Origin: JAQVSH01 sp964349835
Lineage (GTDB): Bacteria > Bacteroidota > Bacteroidia > Bacteroidales > UBA4181
Length of the DNA stretch: 64,000 nt
Assembly (NCBI GenBank): GCA_964349835.1
Contig: CAYGID010000001.1
Span: 1 to 64,000 of the forward strand
Reading direction: 5' to 3'
Shown: piece after piece, positions 17,811 through 26,316 of the stretch
Numbering within the stretch: the stretch's first letter is position 1
Layout of the letters: every line of letters begins with the position of its first letter
Made by a program: the position numbers and the translations under genes
The notes under the pieces: model-generated
Seen by the model: only the letters and a program-made list of their open reading frames with translations
Told to the model about the DNA's origin: nothing
The model's database searches: none

Positions 17811-19490
17811 ATGCTCCGCTTAACAACTTTTTTCGTAGCACTTGCCACAATCTTTTGTGCAAAGAGCGTGGCCCAATCTGGTATCGAAAGCGAAAAACCG
17901 AGGCTGGTGGTTGGCATCGTTGTAGAACAGATGCGCTACGACTATCTGAACAGGTTTTGGAAACAGCTGGGCAACAACGGATTCAAACGCCTTGTTAGAG
18001 AGGGCGCCAGTTTCGAGAATGCCTATCACAACACCTTTTTTACCCAATCGAGTTCGGGGCATGCCTCCCTGTCAACCGGAACGACCCCTTCGGTACACGG
18101 CATTATTGGCGACCGCTGGTACAACGATTTGTTAAATAAGGAGAGCGGAAGCACCGACGACGACTCCAAAAAATCGGTAGGGGGTGCTTCATACGCCAAC
18201 GGGCAGATGTCGCCCAAAAACCTTCTCACAACCACCTTCTCAGATCAACTGAAACTGCAGTCGCAACTTAGGTCTAAGGTGGTAGGCATTGCGCTCGATG
18301 CCTCGTCGGCGATTCTCTCTACCGGCCACACAGCCGATGCAGCCTACTGGTTCGATGATGCCTCGGGCAGCTGGATCACCAGCTCCTACTATACCTCGAA
18401 CCTGCCCGAATGGGTCAACACCTTTAACAACCGAAAATTCCCCTCCGAATACCTCAAACAGTCGTGGAACACGCTGCTCTCCATATCCGACTACGAGAAC
18501 TGCATTCAGGGCACAAATAACTTTGCCCCAGGCATTGCCGGCAAAAAAAGTTTTCCTTACGATTTTGAGGAGATGTCAAAATCGTCGACCCGATTGCTCG
18601 GGAATTTGGTGGGAACCCGTTCCGATTTGGAGTATGCCCTGTTGCGATGGTCGCCTTCGGGCAATACTCTTACGAAAGATTTTGCCATTGCCGCTATCGA
18701 AGGCATGTCGATGGGCAAGGATGAGATCCCCGATTTTCTCTCCATCTCCTTTTCGGCCACCGAAAACATTGGAACCGCCTTCGGACCCTCCTCCATGGAG
18801 TTGATGGACACCTACCTCCGGCTCGATAGAGATCTGGCCCACCTGCTACAATTTATCGACTCGGCGATTGGGAAAGAGAATGTGCTGATTTACCTCACCT
18901 CCGATCACGGCACACCAGAGATTCCTGAATATCAAGCCAGTGCAAAAATACCAGTAGGTAACTTCAACTATTTAAGTGCTGTTTCGCTGCTCAAAAGCTA
19001 TCTCAACTTAACCTATGGCGAAGCCGACTGGGTAAAGGGCTATTACCAACAGCAGCTCTACCTGAACAGGCCTCTCATTGAAGAACGGAAACTGCCACTC
19101 GACGAGGTACAGAAAACAGTTGCCCGATTTATGATTCAGTTTTCGGGCGTTGCGCACGTGATGACCGCCTCGACACTCGAAAACAATCAGTTTACCGACG
19201 GCATATTCGGTGCCATGCAAAGGGGATTCAACCAAAAAAGGTCGGGCGATGTGTTGATTAATCTCATGCCGGGATGGGCCGAAAAGGGAGAATCGCTTCG
19301 CTCCTCGTCGTCGCCCTATGCATACGACACCCACGTACCGCTCATCCTTTACGGATGGAAGATTGCTCCTGTCTCGATTGCACGCAAAGTGGAGATAACC
19401 GCACTGGCTTCTACCCTCTCCTCTTTACTGGGAGTTCCTGCTCCTGATGCCTGTATGAGCCAACCCCTCGAAGAGGTATTATCTCGCTGA
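17811..19490 (+). CDS. Secreted alkaline phosphatase superfamily protein (PafA-like)
   Basis: From the ATG at 17811 the product is 559 residues, beginning with a signal peptide (about 1-22, ending AKSVAQS), so it acts outside the cytoplasm. The nucleophile region reads SSSGH at 80-84, with STGTTPSVHGI after it. Metal-binding segments follow: TSDHGTPEIPEY near 360 and DTHVPLILYG near the C-terminus. This set fits PafA-type phosphatases of Bacteroidota, which release inorganic phosphate from phosphomonoesters; a phosphodiesterase is also possible. The first metal motif reads VVEQMRYDYL, with Glu39 where I expect Asp. The ATG at 17793, overlapping the ychF stop, would lengthen the signal peptide by six residues. 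It is the last gene of this plus-strand group, convergent with the UbiD-family gene. Confidence 0.82.
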   Translation: MLRLTTFFVALATIFCAKSVAQSGIESEKPRLVVGIVVEQMRYDYLNRFWKQLGNNGFKRLVREGASFENAYHNTFFTQSSSGHASLSTGTTPSVHGIIGDRWYNDLLNKESGSTDDDSKKSVGGASYANGQMSPKNLLTTTFSDQLKLQSQLRSKVVGIALDASSAILSTGHTADAAYWFDDASGSWITSSYYTSNLPEWVNTFNNRKFPSEYLKQSWNTLLSISDYENCIQGTNNFAPGIAGKKSFPYDFEEMSKSSTRLLGNLVGTRSDLEYALLRWSPSGNTLTKDFAIAAIEGMSMGKDEIPDFLSISFSATENIGTAFGPSSMELMDTYLRLDRDLAHLLQFIDSAIGKENVLIYLTSDHGTPEIPEYQASAKIPVGNFNYLSAVSLLKSYLNLTYGEADWVKGYYQQQLYLNRPLIEERKLPLDEVQKTVARFMIQFSGVAHVMTASTLENNQFTDGIFGAMQRGFNQKRSGDVLINLMPGWAEKGESLRSSSSPYAYDTHVPLILYGWKIAPVSIARKVEITALASTLSSLLGVPAPDACMSQPLEEVLSR

Positions 19491-19532
19491 TCATTTGGCA
19501 CTTACCCAAGCAAATGGGCAGCTCGCCCGGTC

Positions 19533-21443
19533 TTACTGCCTCGAAAAGGCCACCGCGCCCTCCGATTTCAAAAGCGGGATGTAGTGTAACGAAGGCGACG
19601 GAACAAAAGGTAACGGAACGGATCCCCCTTGCCATAGCGCATCTACCTCAGCAATAGTTTCGGGGGTCGATGCCACCACATTGGGCCACTCGCGCCGGGT
19701 ATGCCCTTTGTGAAAATCCTTTGCAGTAGCATCGGCAAACAAGACAATAGCCCCCCTGCCATTCTCCAACAAAATGAGGTCGCGTTCGGGATCAACATTA
19801 CTCAATACCTGCCAAAGCAGTAGATCAACCCGATTGGGGTCAAGCCCTTCGTCAATACGAATCACTACACGTACCGAACACAGAACCTCATCGGAAAGTA
19901 GGGTTCGCACACACTCGGCGGCCAATCGCTGCGAACCGGCATCGATTCGGACCGGCAGAATGGCCAGCCCCTCTTGCAGGAATTGGCTGTAAAAGCCACG
20001 AAAGGCCCCACCCGGCACTAGAAGCCTCTCCATAGCATCGCTCCATTCGGGCAATATGGGAACAAAACCTTCCTCCTCCTCGCGAAACTTTCGGGTGAGA
20101 TCGATTCCCAACTTGGCTCCAAATGAAAAGGTGTCGGACGAGTGGTCGAGCACATCGAGCGGCCCCTTCGAAAAGACCAGATCGCGTTGAAAATCGAGCG
20201 TCCGAAGCGCCTTGCTCAAAATGGCAGCCCCATCAAAAAGATCCTGGTGCGCGTCGGTAACCACAAGAAACTTATTAAACATCATCTGGCCTGCGCCCCA
20301 TAATGCGTGAATCGCCTTAATGCCCTGCCCGGGATATCGCTTCTCTATACTTGCCAAGGCCAGATTGTGTGCTGTGCCGGCCATAGGCATATGTAGACCC
20401 GTAAGCTCGGGAAGCAGACTAAACTTAATGGGCTCAAGAAATATCTTCTCGGTGGCCTTCGCAAAATAAAGATCCTCCTGCGGAGGCACACCCACCAGCG
20501 TGGCAGGAAAGATAGCCTCCCGCCGATGGGTAATACAGGTTACATGAAAAGCCGGATAGAGATCCTCCAGCGAATAAAAACCGGTGTGATCGCCAAAAGG
20601 GCCCTCACGCCGCAGCGGCTCCGACGGATCGACATACCCCTCAATAATGATATCAGCATCGGCAGGCACCTGAATATCCTGGGTGAGGCAAGAGACCATC
20701 GAAACGGGCTCTCCCCTTAGGAAACCTGCCAGCAGATACTCATCGATACCCTCCGGCAAAGGAGCCGTGGCGGCATAGGTGTAAACAGGGTCGCCTCCAA
20801 AAGCCACCGCTACCGGCATCCGTTTACCAGCCTCTCGCCAAGCCTCATAGTGTCGGGCACCTGTTTTGTGCCTGTGCCAGTGCATCCCGGTGGTGTTGGA
20901 ATCAAAAAGCTGCATCCGGTACATGCCCACATTCCGGATACGCAACACCGGATCATAGGTGTGAACCAACGGGAGGGTAAAAAATGGGCCCCCGTCGCAA
21001 GGCCAGCACTGCAAAACCGGTAGCATTGCAAGATCGGGATTTTGTATCACCACCTCCTGACAGGCCCCTCTACCCCGTTTGGAGAGCGGCAACCACCGAT
21101 TAACCCGGGCCAGCAGCGGAAGCGCTTTCAATTTATGACCCAGCGTGGGTCGGGGCTGCATAACGGCCTTCAACAACTCCGAAATCTGCGTCGATACCTC
21201 ATGGGGCGAGATTCCGCCCAAAGCCAACTGCAGGCGTCGATCGGATCCCATTGCGTTCATTAACACCGGGAAAGAGGTGCCCGAATTTTCGAAAAGCACC
21301 GCCTTTCCGCCCCCGGGGAGTTTCGACAACCGATCGGTAATTTCGGCCATGCACAAAAGGGGGCTGACCCGATCTTTAATTCGGATCAGCTCCCCCTCGC
21401 GCTCTAATGCGGAAACAAAAGCCTTTAAAGAGCCATAAGCCAT
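19533..21443 (-). CDS. UbiD-family prenyl-FMN-dependent decarboxylase, possible menaquinone (futalosine) decarboxylase
   Basis: The product is 636 residues. Family markers are NVGMYRMQ (171-178), HWHRHK (188-193) and EGPFGDHTG (280-288), which form the prenylated-FMN and metal site of UbiD-type decarboxylases. Such enzymes decarboxylate aromatic or alpha,beta-unsaturated acids; in organisms using the futalosine route a member removes the carboxyl group late in menaquinone synthesis. A mqnE gene near the end of this window makes that role plausible but does not prove it. No UbiX-type flavin prenyltransferase is encoded here. The ATG is only two bases after the eno stop, so the two genes are almost certainly cotranscribed. 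Confidence 0.85.
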   Translation of the reverse strand: MAYGSLKAFVSALEREGELIRIKDRVSPLLCMAEITDRLSKLPGGGKAVLFENSGTSFPVLMNAMGSDRRLQLALGGISPHEVSTQISELLKAVMQPRPTLGHKLKALPLLARVNRWLPLSKRGRGACQEVVIQNPDLAMLPVLQCWPCDGGPFFTLPLVHTYDPVLRIRNVGMYRMQLFDSNTTGMHWHRHKTGARHYEAWREAGKRMPVAVAFGGDPVYTYAATAPLPEGIDEYLLAGFLRGEPVSMVSCLTQDIQVPADADIIIEGYVDPSEPLRREGPFGDHTGFYSLEDLYPAFHVTCITHRREAIFPATLVGVPPQEDLYFAKATEKIFLEPIKFSLLPELTGLHMPMAGTAHNLALASIEKRYPGQGIKAIHALWGAGQMMFNKFLVVTDAHQDLFDGAAILSKALRTLDFQRDLVFSKGPLDVLDHSSDTFSFGAKLGIDLTRKFREEEEGFVPILPEWSDAMERLLVPGGAFRGFYSQFLQEGLAILPVRIDAGSQRLAAECVRTLLSDEVLCSVRVVIRIDEGLDPNRVDLLLWQVLSNVDPERDLILLENGRGAIVLFADATAKDFHKGHTRREWPNVVASTPETIAEVDALWQGGSVPLPFVPSPSLHYIPLLKSEGAVAFSRQ

Positions 21444-21445
21444 TA

Positions 21446-22741
21446 TCAGAATTTTGGGGCGTACCTAAACGAAGAGCCCGGATACTTAGCCGCATCGCCC
21501 AAACCCTCCTCAATACGCAGCAACTGGTTATATTTTGCAATCCGGTCCGACCGAGAGGCTGAGCCAGTCTTGATTAACCCGGTGTTGAGAGCCACAGCCA
21601 AATCGGCAATGGTGGTGTCTTCCGACTCGCCCGAACGGTGGCTCATGATGGCCGTATAGCCGTTACGAATGGCCAGATCCACGGCATCGAGTGTTTCGGA
21701 GAGTGTTCCAATCTGGTTAGGTTTAATCAGAATAGAGTTGCCCACACCCCTCACAATGCCCTCTTGAAGTCGCTTCACATTGGTTACAAAAAGATCGTCG
21801 CCTACCAACTGCACCTTACTTCCAATCTCGTCGGTAAGCAATTTCCATCCCTCCCAATCATCCTCGGCCATGCCATCTTCGATAGAGATAATGGGATAGC
21901 GAGTGGCCCAATCTTTCCAGAAGGCAACCATTTGCGCTGAGGTTAACTTCTCGCCGGTCGACTTGTGAAAATGGTACCTCTTCTCTTCGGGCAAATAGAA
22001 CTCCGACGAAGCGGGGTCGAGCGCAATGCAAACATCGACACCCGGCTTCAGACCTGCCTTTTCGATGGCTTCGAGAATTACCTGTAGCGCCTCCTCGTTC
22101 GACTGCAAATCGGGAGCGAATCCCCCCTCATCGCCCACGTTGGTTGAATACCCTCGCTTCTTTAAAACGCTCTTGAGCTGGTGAAACACCTCGGCGCCCA
22201 TCCGCAACCCCTCCGAAAAGGAAGGCGCTCCCACAGGCATAATCATAAACTCTTGAAAATCGATTTTATTGTCGGCGTGCGAACCCCCATTCAGGATATT
22301 CATGAGGGGAATAGGCAGCGTAGTGGCTTGTACTCCTCCCACATACCGATATAGTTCCTGCCCCGTAAACTGAGCAGCAGCTTTGGCCACCGCCAACGAA
22401 ACGCCTAAGATAGCATTGGCACCTAACGAACCCTTATTATCAGTTCCGTCAATCTCAATCATCTTACGGTCGATGGCACGCTGGTCGGTAACAAACATTC
22501 CCTGCAACTCTTCATTGAGCACCGTATTCACATGGTGTACAGCCTTTAACACCCCTTTCCCGTTAAAACGGGCCTTATCGCCATCACGCAACTCCAGCGC
22601 CTCATGTACACCTGTCGAAGCACCCGAAGGAACGATGGCACGACCCACGCTCCCGCCCGAGGTGATTACATCGACCTCAATGGTTGGATTCCCTCTGGAA
22701 TCGAGCAACTCTCTTGCCTGAATTTTAACTATTTGTCCCAT
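21446..22741 (-). CDS. eno: Enolase (2-phosphoglycerate dehydratase)
   Basis: Enolase interconverts 2-phosphoglycerate and phosphoenolpyruvate in glycolysis. The 431-residue protein is full length. Near the N-terminus are ARELLDSRGNPT and GRAIVPSGASTG, in the middle NGGSHADN and SIEDGM, and towards the C-terminus GDDLFVTN, LIKPNQIGT and the signature SHRSGESED. The gene has its own promoter about 40 bases upstream and is separated from rplQ by a terminator. It is therefore not part of the ribosomal operon despite sharing its orientation. The UbiD-family gene follows directly. Confidence 0.98.
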   Translation of the reverse strand: MGQIVKIQARELLDSRGNPTIEVDVITSGGSVGRAIVPSGASTGVHEALELRDGDKARFNGKGVLKAVHHVNTVLNEELQGMFVTDQRAIDRKMIEIDGTDNKGSLGANAILGVSLAVAKAAAQFTGQELYRYVGGVQATTLPIPLMNILNGGSHADNKIDFQEFMIMPVGAPSFSEGLRMGAEVFHQLKSVLKKRGYSTNVGDEGGFAPDLQSNEEALQVILEAIEKAGLKPGVDVCIALDPASSEFYLPEEKRYHFHKSTGEKLTSAQMVAFWKDWATRYPIISIEDGMAEDDWEGWKLLTDEIGSKVQLVGDDLFVTNVKRLQEGIVRGVGNSILIKPNQIGTLSETLDAVDLAIRNGYTAIMSHRSGESEDTTIADLAVALNTGLIKTGSASRSDRIAKYNQLLRIEEGLGDAAKYPGSSFRYAPKF

Positions 22742-22780
22742 ATAAAATCATTTATTCGTAATAGACTCAAAGAGGCTATG

Positions 22781-22811
22781 CAAAATTAGCAGCCTGTTCA
22801 GAAAGAACAAA
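22781..22811 (-). promoter_or_regulatory. eno promoter (Bacteroidota type)
   Basis: On the minus strand TTTG (22811-22808), a 19-base spacer and TAATTTTG (22788-22781) form an exact match to TTTG-N19-TAnnTTTG. The -7 element lies about 40 bases upstream of the eno ATG. This is one of the best promoter matches in the window. Confidence 0.8.
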
Positions 22812-22902
22812 CAAATTGGCGATATGTTCACCTTTTCGCATAACCACAGACCATCGGCAACTCGCTAGAGCCCAGACGTTGAGAATCGCAGGAATAGATG
22901 AA

Positions 22903-22937
22903 TAAAAAAAAGGGCCCTTCCATTACGGAAGAGCCCT
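22903..22937 (-). terminator. Intrinsic terminator of the ribosomal protein operon (after rplQ)
   Basis: Read on the minus strand, AGGGC-TCTTCC pairs with GGAAG-GGCCCT around a short loop (22937-22911), followed by a run of eight T (22911-22904). It begins about 22 bases after the rplQ stop and isolates the operon from eno. Confidence 0.88.
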
Positions 22938-22958
22938 CATATAGAGTGCAAACAAAGA

Positions 22959-23432
22959 CTACTCCTGCGTTTCCTTCGGAGCAGCGTCTGCTGCCTTAGG
23001 AGCTGCTTTACGGCCGGCACGACGGGTCGTTGCCTTTGCTTTGGGCTTGGTCTCTTTTACCGTTACATAAGTAGTATTGAAATCTACAAACTCCATCATA
23101 CACATCTCGGCATTGTCGCCTTCGCGGAAACCGGTTTTCAGAATGCGTACATAGCCGCCGGGACGTGAAGCCACTTTGGGAGCAATTTCACGGAACAGTT
23201 CAGTCACCGCATCTTTATCCTGCAGATGACTGAATACCGTTCTGCGAGCATGGGTGGTATCGTTCTTTGAACGAGTCACAAGGGGCTCCACATACATCTT
23301 AAGCGCCTTGGCTTTGGCAGTGGTGGTAGAAATTCTCTTGTGAATAATTAATGAGGCAGCCATATTCGACAACATGGCTTTTCTATGAGAACTCGTTCTG
23401 CCGAGGTGATTGATTTTCTTTAAATGTCTCAT
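22959..23432 (-). CDS. rplQ: 50S ribosomal protein L17 (bL17)
   Basis: This is the last gene of the ribosomal run, 8 bases after rpoA. The 157-residue protein has the L17 core, starting MRHLKKINHLGRTSSHRKAML and continuing to the conserved KTGFREGDNAEM region. After about residue 125 it has a tail rich in Ala, Lys and Arg (KAKATTRRAGRKAAPKAAD), a Bacteroidota extension that probably contacts rRNA. L17 is near the peptide exit tunnel. Confidence 0.97.
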   Translation of the reverse strand: MRHLKKINHLGRTSSHRKAMLSNMAASLIIHKRISTTTAKAKALKMYVEPLVTRSKNDTTHARRTVFSHLQDKDAVTELFREIAPKVASRPGGYVRILKTGFREGDNAEMCMMEFVDFNTTYVTVKETKPKAKATTRRAGRKAAPKAADAAPKETQE

Positions 23433-23440
23433 TGCGCAGT

Positions 23441-24433
23441 TTATTCCTTGTCTAATTTATACTTACTAATATCCATGCCGAAACTGAGATTCATAGAATC
23501 AAGCAGTTCATCGAGTTCGGCCAAAGATTTCTTTCCAAAATTCCGGAATTTCAACAGGTCGTTCTTGTTGAACTTCACCAGCTCGCCCAAAGTTTCTACT
23601 TCGGCAGCTTTCAGACAGTTCAGCGCCCTCACCGAAAGATCGAGATCGACCAGTTTAGCCTTCAGCAACTGACGCATATGGAGAACCTCCTCGTCGAACT
23701 CTTCGCCGGCAAACTTCTCTTCCGAATCGAGTGTAATCTTCTCGTCCGAAAAGAGCATAAAATGATAGATCAAAATTTTGGCAGCCTCCTTCAAAGCATC
23801 TTTCGGATGGATAGAAGAGTCTGTGGTAATCTCGATAATCAACTTCTCATAGTCGGTTTTCTGCTCTACGCGGTAGTTCTCTACCGAATACTTCACATTC
23901 TTAATAGGAGTGTAGATGGCATCGAGTGCAACCACACCCAACTCCTCGCTAATCGGCTGATTCTGATCGGCGGGCACATAACCGCGACCACTACCTATGG
24001 TCATTTCGGCCTTAAACTTCACCGAAGAATCCATATTGCAAATCACCAGTTCAGGGTTCAACACCTTATAACCGGCAAGAAACCTATCGAGATCACCGGC
24101 CGTTAACTGCTCCTGACCGCTAATAAACAGAGAACATTTCTCGGCATCGGGATTTTCGGATAACTTCTTCAGCCGAACCTGCTTAAGATTCAATACTATA
24201 TCGGTAACATCTTCCAACACGCCGGGGATCGTAGAAAACTCATGATTAACCCCGTCAATCTTCACCGTAGTAATGGCAAAACCTTCCAGCGACGAAAGCA
24301 AAATTCTTCGCAGGGCATTCCCTACCGTAATGCCATACCCTGGTTCTAACGGACGAAATTCGAACTTTCCGTACCTGTCGTTTGCCTCAAGCATGATGAC
24401 CTTATCCGGTCTTTGAAAAGCTAAAATTGCCAT
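23441..24433 (-). CDS. rpoA: DNA-directed RNA polymerase alpha subunit
   Basis: The alpha dimer starts RNA polymerase assembly; its C-terminal domain contacts upstream DNA and activators. The 330-residue product has the N-terminal assembly domain (GYGITVGNALRRILLSSLEG near residue 33) and, after a linker, the C-terminal helix-hairpin-helix domain (VRALNCLKAAEVETLGELV, then LLKFRNFGKKSLAELDELL). Both domains are complete. It starts 6 bases after rpsD, as usual for an alpha operon. Confidence 0.98.
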   Translation of the reverse strand: MAILAFQRPDKVIMLEANDRYGKFEFRPLEPGYGITVGNALRRILLSSLEGFAITTVKIDGVNHEFSTIPGVLEDVTDIVLNLKQVRLKKLSENPDAEKCSLFISGQEQLTAGDLDRFLAGYKVLNPELVICNMDSSVKFKAEMTIGSGRGYVPADQNQPISEELGVVALDAIYTPIKNVKYSVENYRVEQKTDYEKLIIEITTDSSIHPKDALKEAAKILIYHFMLFSDEKITLDSEEKFAGEEFDEEVLHMRQLLKAKLVDLDLSVRALNCLKAAEVETLGELVKFNKNDLLKFRNFGKKSLAELDELLDSMNLSFGMDISKYKLDKE

Positions 24434-24439
24434 AACTAA

Positions 24440-25048
24440 TTATTTAGAGTACAATTCAACAATCAACTGCTCTTTAATGTTTTCGGGAATATCTTCTCTC
24501 TCGGGGAGGGTCAGGAAAGAACCCACCAAAAGCGAAGCATCCCAAGTCAACCAGGAGTACCTGGACTGACGAGCAGAGGCTACTGAATTTACAACCACTT
24601 CGAGCGCTTTAGATTTCTCGCGAACACCCACCTTGTCGCCGGGACGAACCTGGCAAGAGGGAATATTAACCATCGATCCGTTAAGCGTAATATGACCATG
24701 ATTCACCAACTGGCGGGCTGCTGCACGTGTAGGGGCAATCCCCAAACGGTATACCACGTTATCGAGCCTCGACTCCAACAACTGCAGCAATACCACGCCG
24801 GTAATACCCTGTGATCTCTGTGCTTTGAGAAACAGATTGGAAAACTGACGTTCAAGCACTCCATAGGTGTATTTGGCTTTCTGTTTTTCCAAAAGCTGGG
24901 TTCCGTATTCGGAGGTCTTTTTCCTTTTCTTATTCAACCCATGCTGGCCCGGAGGGAAATTCTTTTTTTCGAAATATTTATCGGCACCGTAAATCGGCTC
25001 TCCGAACTTCCTCGCAATTTTCGTTGTAGGACCCGTATATCTTGCCAT
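24440..25048 (-). CDS. rpsD: 30S ribosomal protein S4 (uS4)
   Basis: S4 is a primary 16S rRNA binding protein and in many bacteria represses the alpha operon. The 202-residue product begins MARYTGPTTKIARKFGEP and has the S4 RNA-binding domain ESRLDNVVYRLGIAPTRAAARQLVNHGHI in the second half. No cysteine cluster is present in the N-terminal region, so this is the zinc-free form. A 77-base gap separates it from rpsK; I see no promoter or strong hairpin in that gap. Confidence 0.98.
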   Translation of the reverse strand: MARYTGPTTKIARKFGEPIYGADKYFEKKNFPPGQHGLNKKRKKTSEYGTQLLEKQKAKYTYGVLERQFSNLFLKAQRSQGITGVVLLQLLESRLDNVVYRLGIAPTRAAARQLVNHGHITLNGSMVNIPSCQVRPGDKVGVREKSKALEVVVNSVASARQSRYSWLTWDASLLVGSFLTLPEREDIPENIKEQLIVELYSK

Positions 25049-25125
25049 TTCTTTGTATAATTAAATTGATCTATTCATTATCTCTTCCTTCGCGCGAATT
25101 GTCTCACGACATCACCTTTTCGGAA

Positions 25126-25515
25126 TTATACTCTTCTCCGTTTGGGAGGTCTGCAACCATTGTGGGGCAGTGGGGTAACATCGACAATCTCAGTGACTTC
25201 GATTCCGGCACCGTGCATGGTACGGATAGCCGACTCACGTCCGGAACCAGGACCCTTAACATACACTTTTACCTTACGCAAACCCAAATCGTAAGCAACC
25301 TTAGCACAATCGGTAGTAGCCGTCTGTGCGGCATACGGGGTATTCTTCTTTGAACCTTTAAAACCCATCTTCCCGGCCGAAGACCAAGAGATAACCTGAC
25401 CCGTACTATTGGCCAAAGTAACAATAATATTGTTGAACGAGGAGTGAATATGAGCCTGACCCACAGGCTCCACTTTAACAACTTTCTTCTTCGTTGTTCC
25501 TGCTTTTTTTGCCAT
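25126..25515 (-). CDS. rpsK: 30S ribosomal protein S11 (uS11)
   Basis: S11 shapes the platform of the small subunit near the Shine-Dalgarno helix. The 129-residue protein has a basic N-terminus (AKKAGTTKKKVVKVEP), the HIHSSFNNIIVTL motif, GPGSGRESAIR, and the conserved end DVTPLPHNGCRPPKRRRV. It follows rpsM by 18 bases. Confidence 0.98.
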   Translation of the reverse strand: MAKKAGTTKKKVVKVEPVGQAHIHSSFNNIIVTLANSTGQVISWSSAGKMGFKGSKKNTPYAAQTATTDCAKVAYDLGLRKVKVYVKGPGSGRESAIRTMHGAGIEVTEIVDVTPLPHNGCRPPKRRRV

Positions 25516-25533
25516 AATTCAATGTATCTAAAA

Positions 25534-25911
25534 TTATTTGGTCGCTTTCTTCTTGTTTGCAACAGTTTTCTTCTTCCCCTTACGCGTACGGGCATTGTTC
25601 TTGGTGCTCTGGCCTCTCACAGGCAGACCCAGACGATGACGAACACCGCGGTAGCATCCGATATCCATAAGACGTTTGATGTTGAGTTGTACCATAGAAC
25701 GCAATTCGCCTTCTACCTTAAACTCTGCATTGAGAATGGTACGGATTTTCGACAAATCCTCATCATCCCAATCCTGCACCTTCTTGTCGAAGGAGATCTG
25801 TGCCTCACTTAAAATGCGACGGGATGAACTACGGCCAATCCCGTAAATATAGGTTAATCCTATCTCCCCCCTTTTGTTCTTTGGTAAATCAACACCAACA
25901 ATTCTTGCCAT
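25534..25911 (-). CDS. rpsM: 30S ribosomal protein S13 (uS13)
   Basis: S13 sits in the head of the small subunit and contacts P-site tRNA and L5. The 125-residue protein starts MARIVGVDLPKNKRGEIGLTYIYGIG, has the motif GCYRGVRHRLGLPVRGQ, and ends in a lysine-rich tail (ARTRKGKKKTVANKKKATK) typical of the tRNA-contacting tail. It follows rpmJ by 31 bases. Confidence 0.98.
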   Translation of the reverse strand: MARIVGVDLPKNKRGEIGLTYIYGIGRSSSRRILSEAQISFDKKVQDWDDEDLSKIRTILNAEFKVEGELRSMVQLNIKRLMDIGCYRGVRHRLGLPVRGQSTKNNARTRKGKKKTVANKKKATK

Positions 25912-25942
25912 ACTATTTTAAGAATTTTTCGTAAAAATATAA

Positions 25943-26059
25943 TTAACCCTGACGTTGTTTAAATTTAGGATTCTTCTTATTGATCACATACAGACGACCT
26001 TTACGTCGTACAATCTTGCAATCTTCGCTCCGCTTCTTGATGGATGTCCTGACTTTCAT
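25943..26059 (-). CDS. rpmJ: 50S ribosomal protein L36 (bL36)
   Basis: This 38-codon gene lies between infA and rpsM, on the minus strand from the ATG at 26059 to the TAA at 25943-25945. The product starts MKVRTSIKKR, continues with KIVRRKGRLYVINKKNPKFKQ and ends RQG, which is L36. Only one cysteine (Cys14) is present, so this is the zinc-independent form, as in other Bacteroidota. Confidence 0.95.
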   Translation of the reverse strand: MKVRTSIKKRSEDCKIVRRKGRLYVINKKNPKFKQRQG

Positions 26060-26080
26060 GAGAAAAAAGTTTATCAAATT

Positions 26081-26299
26081 TTATTTGTACCTGAACTTAA
26101 TCCGACCTTTAGTCAGGTCGTAGGGCGACATTTCAACCTGAACACGATCGCCCGGAAGAATTTTTATATAATTCATGCGCATTTTGCCGGAGATATGGGC
26201 AGTAATCACATGCCCGTTTTCCAGTTCAACGCGGAACATGGCGTTGGACAAAGCTTCGATAATGGTTCCATCTTGTTCTATGGAAGATTGTCTTGCCAT
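26081..26299 (-). CDS. infA: Translation initiation factor IF-1
   Basis: IF-1 occupies the ribosomal A site during initiation. The 72-residue protein is a single OB fold: MARQSSIEQDGTIIEALSNAMFRVELENG leads to the conserved HISGKMRMNYIKILPGDRVQVEMSPYDL and ends KGRIKFRYK. The gene lies 17 bases after map; a -7-like element in the end of map may give it an extra promoter. Confidence 0.98.
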   Translation of the reverse strand: MARQSSIEQDGTIIEALSNAMFRVELENGHVITAHISGKMRMNYIKILPGDRVQVEMSPYDLTKGRIKFRYK

Positions 26300-26316
26300 C
26301 TGTAATGCTTTAATAA

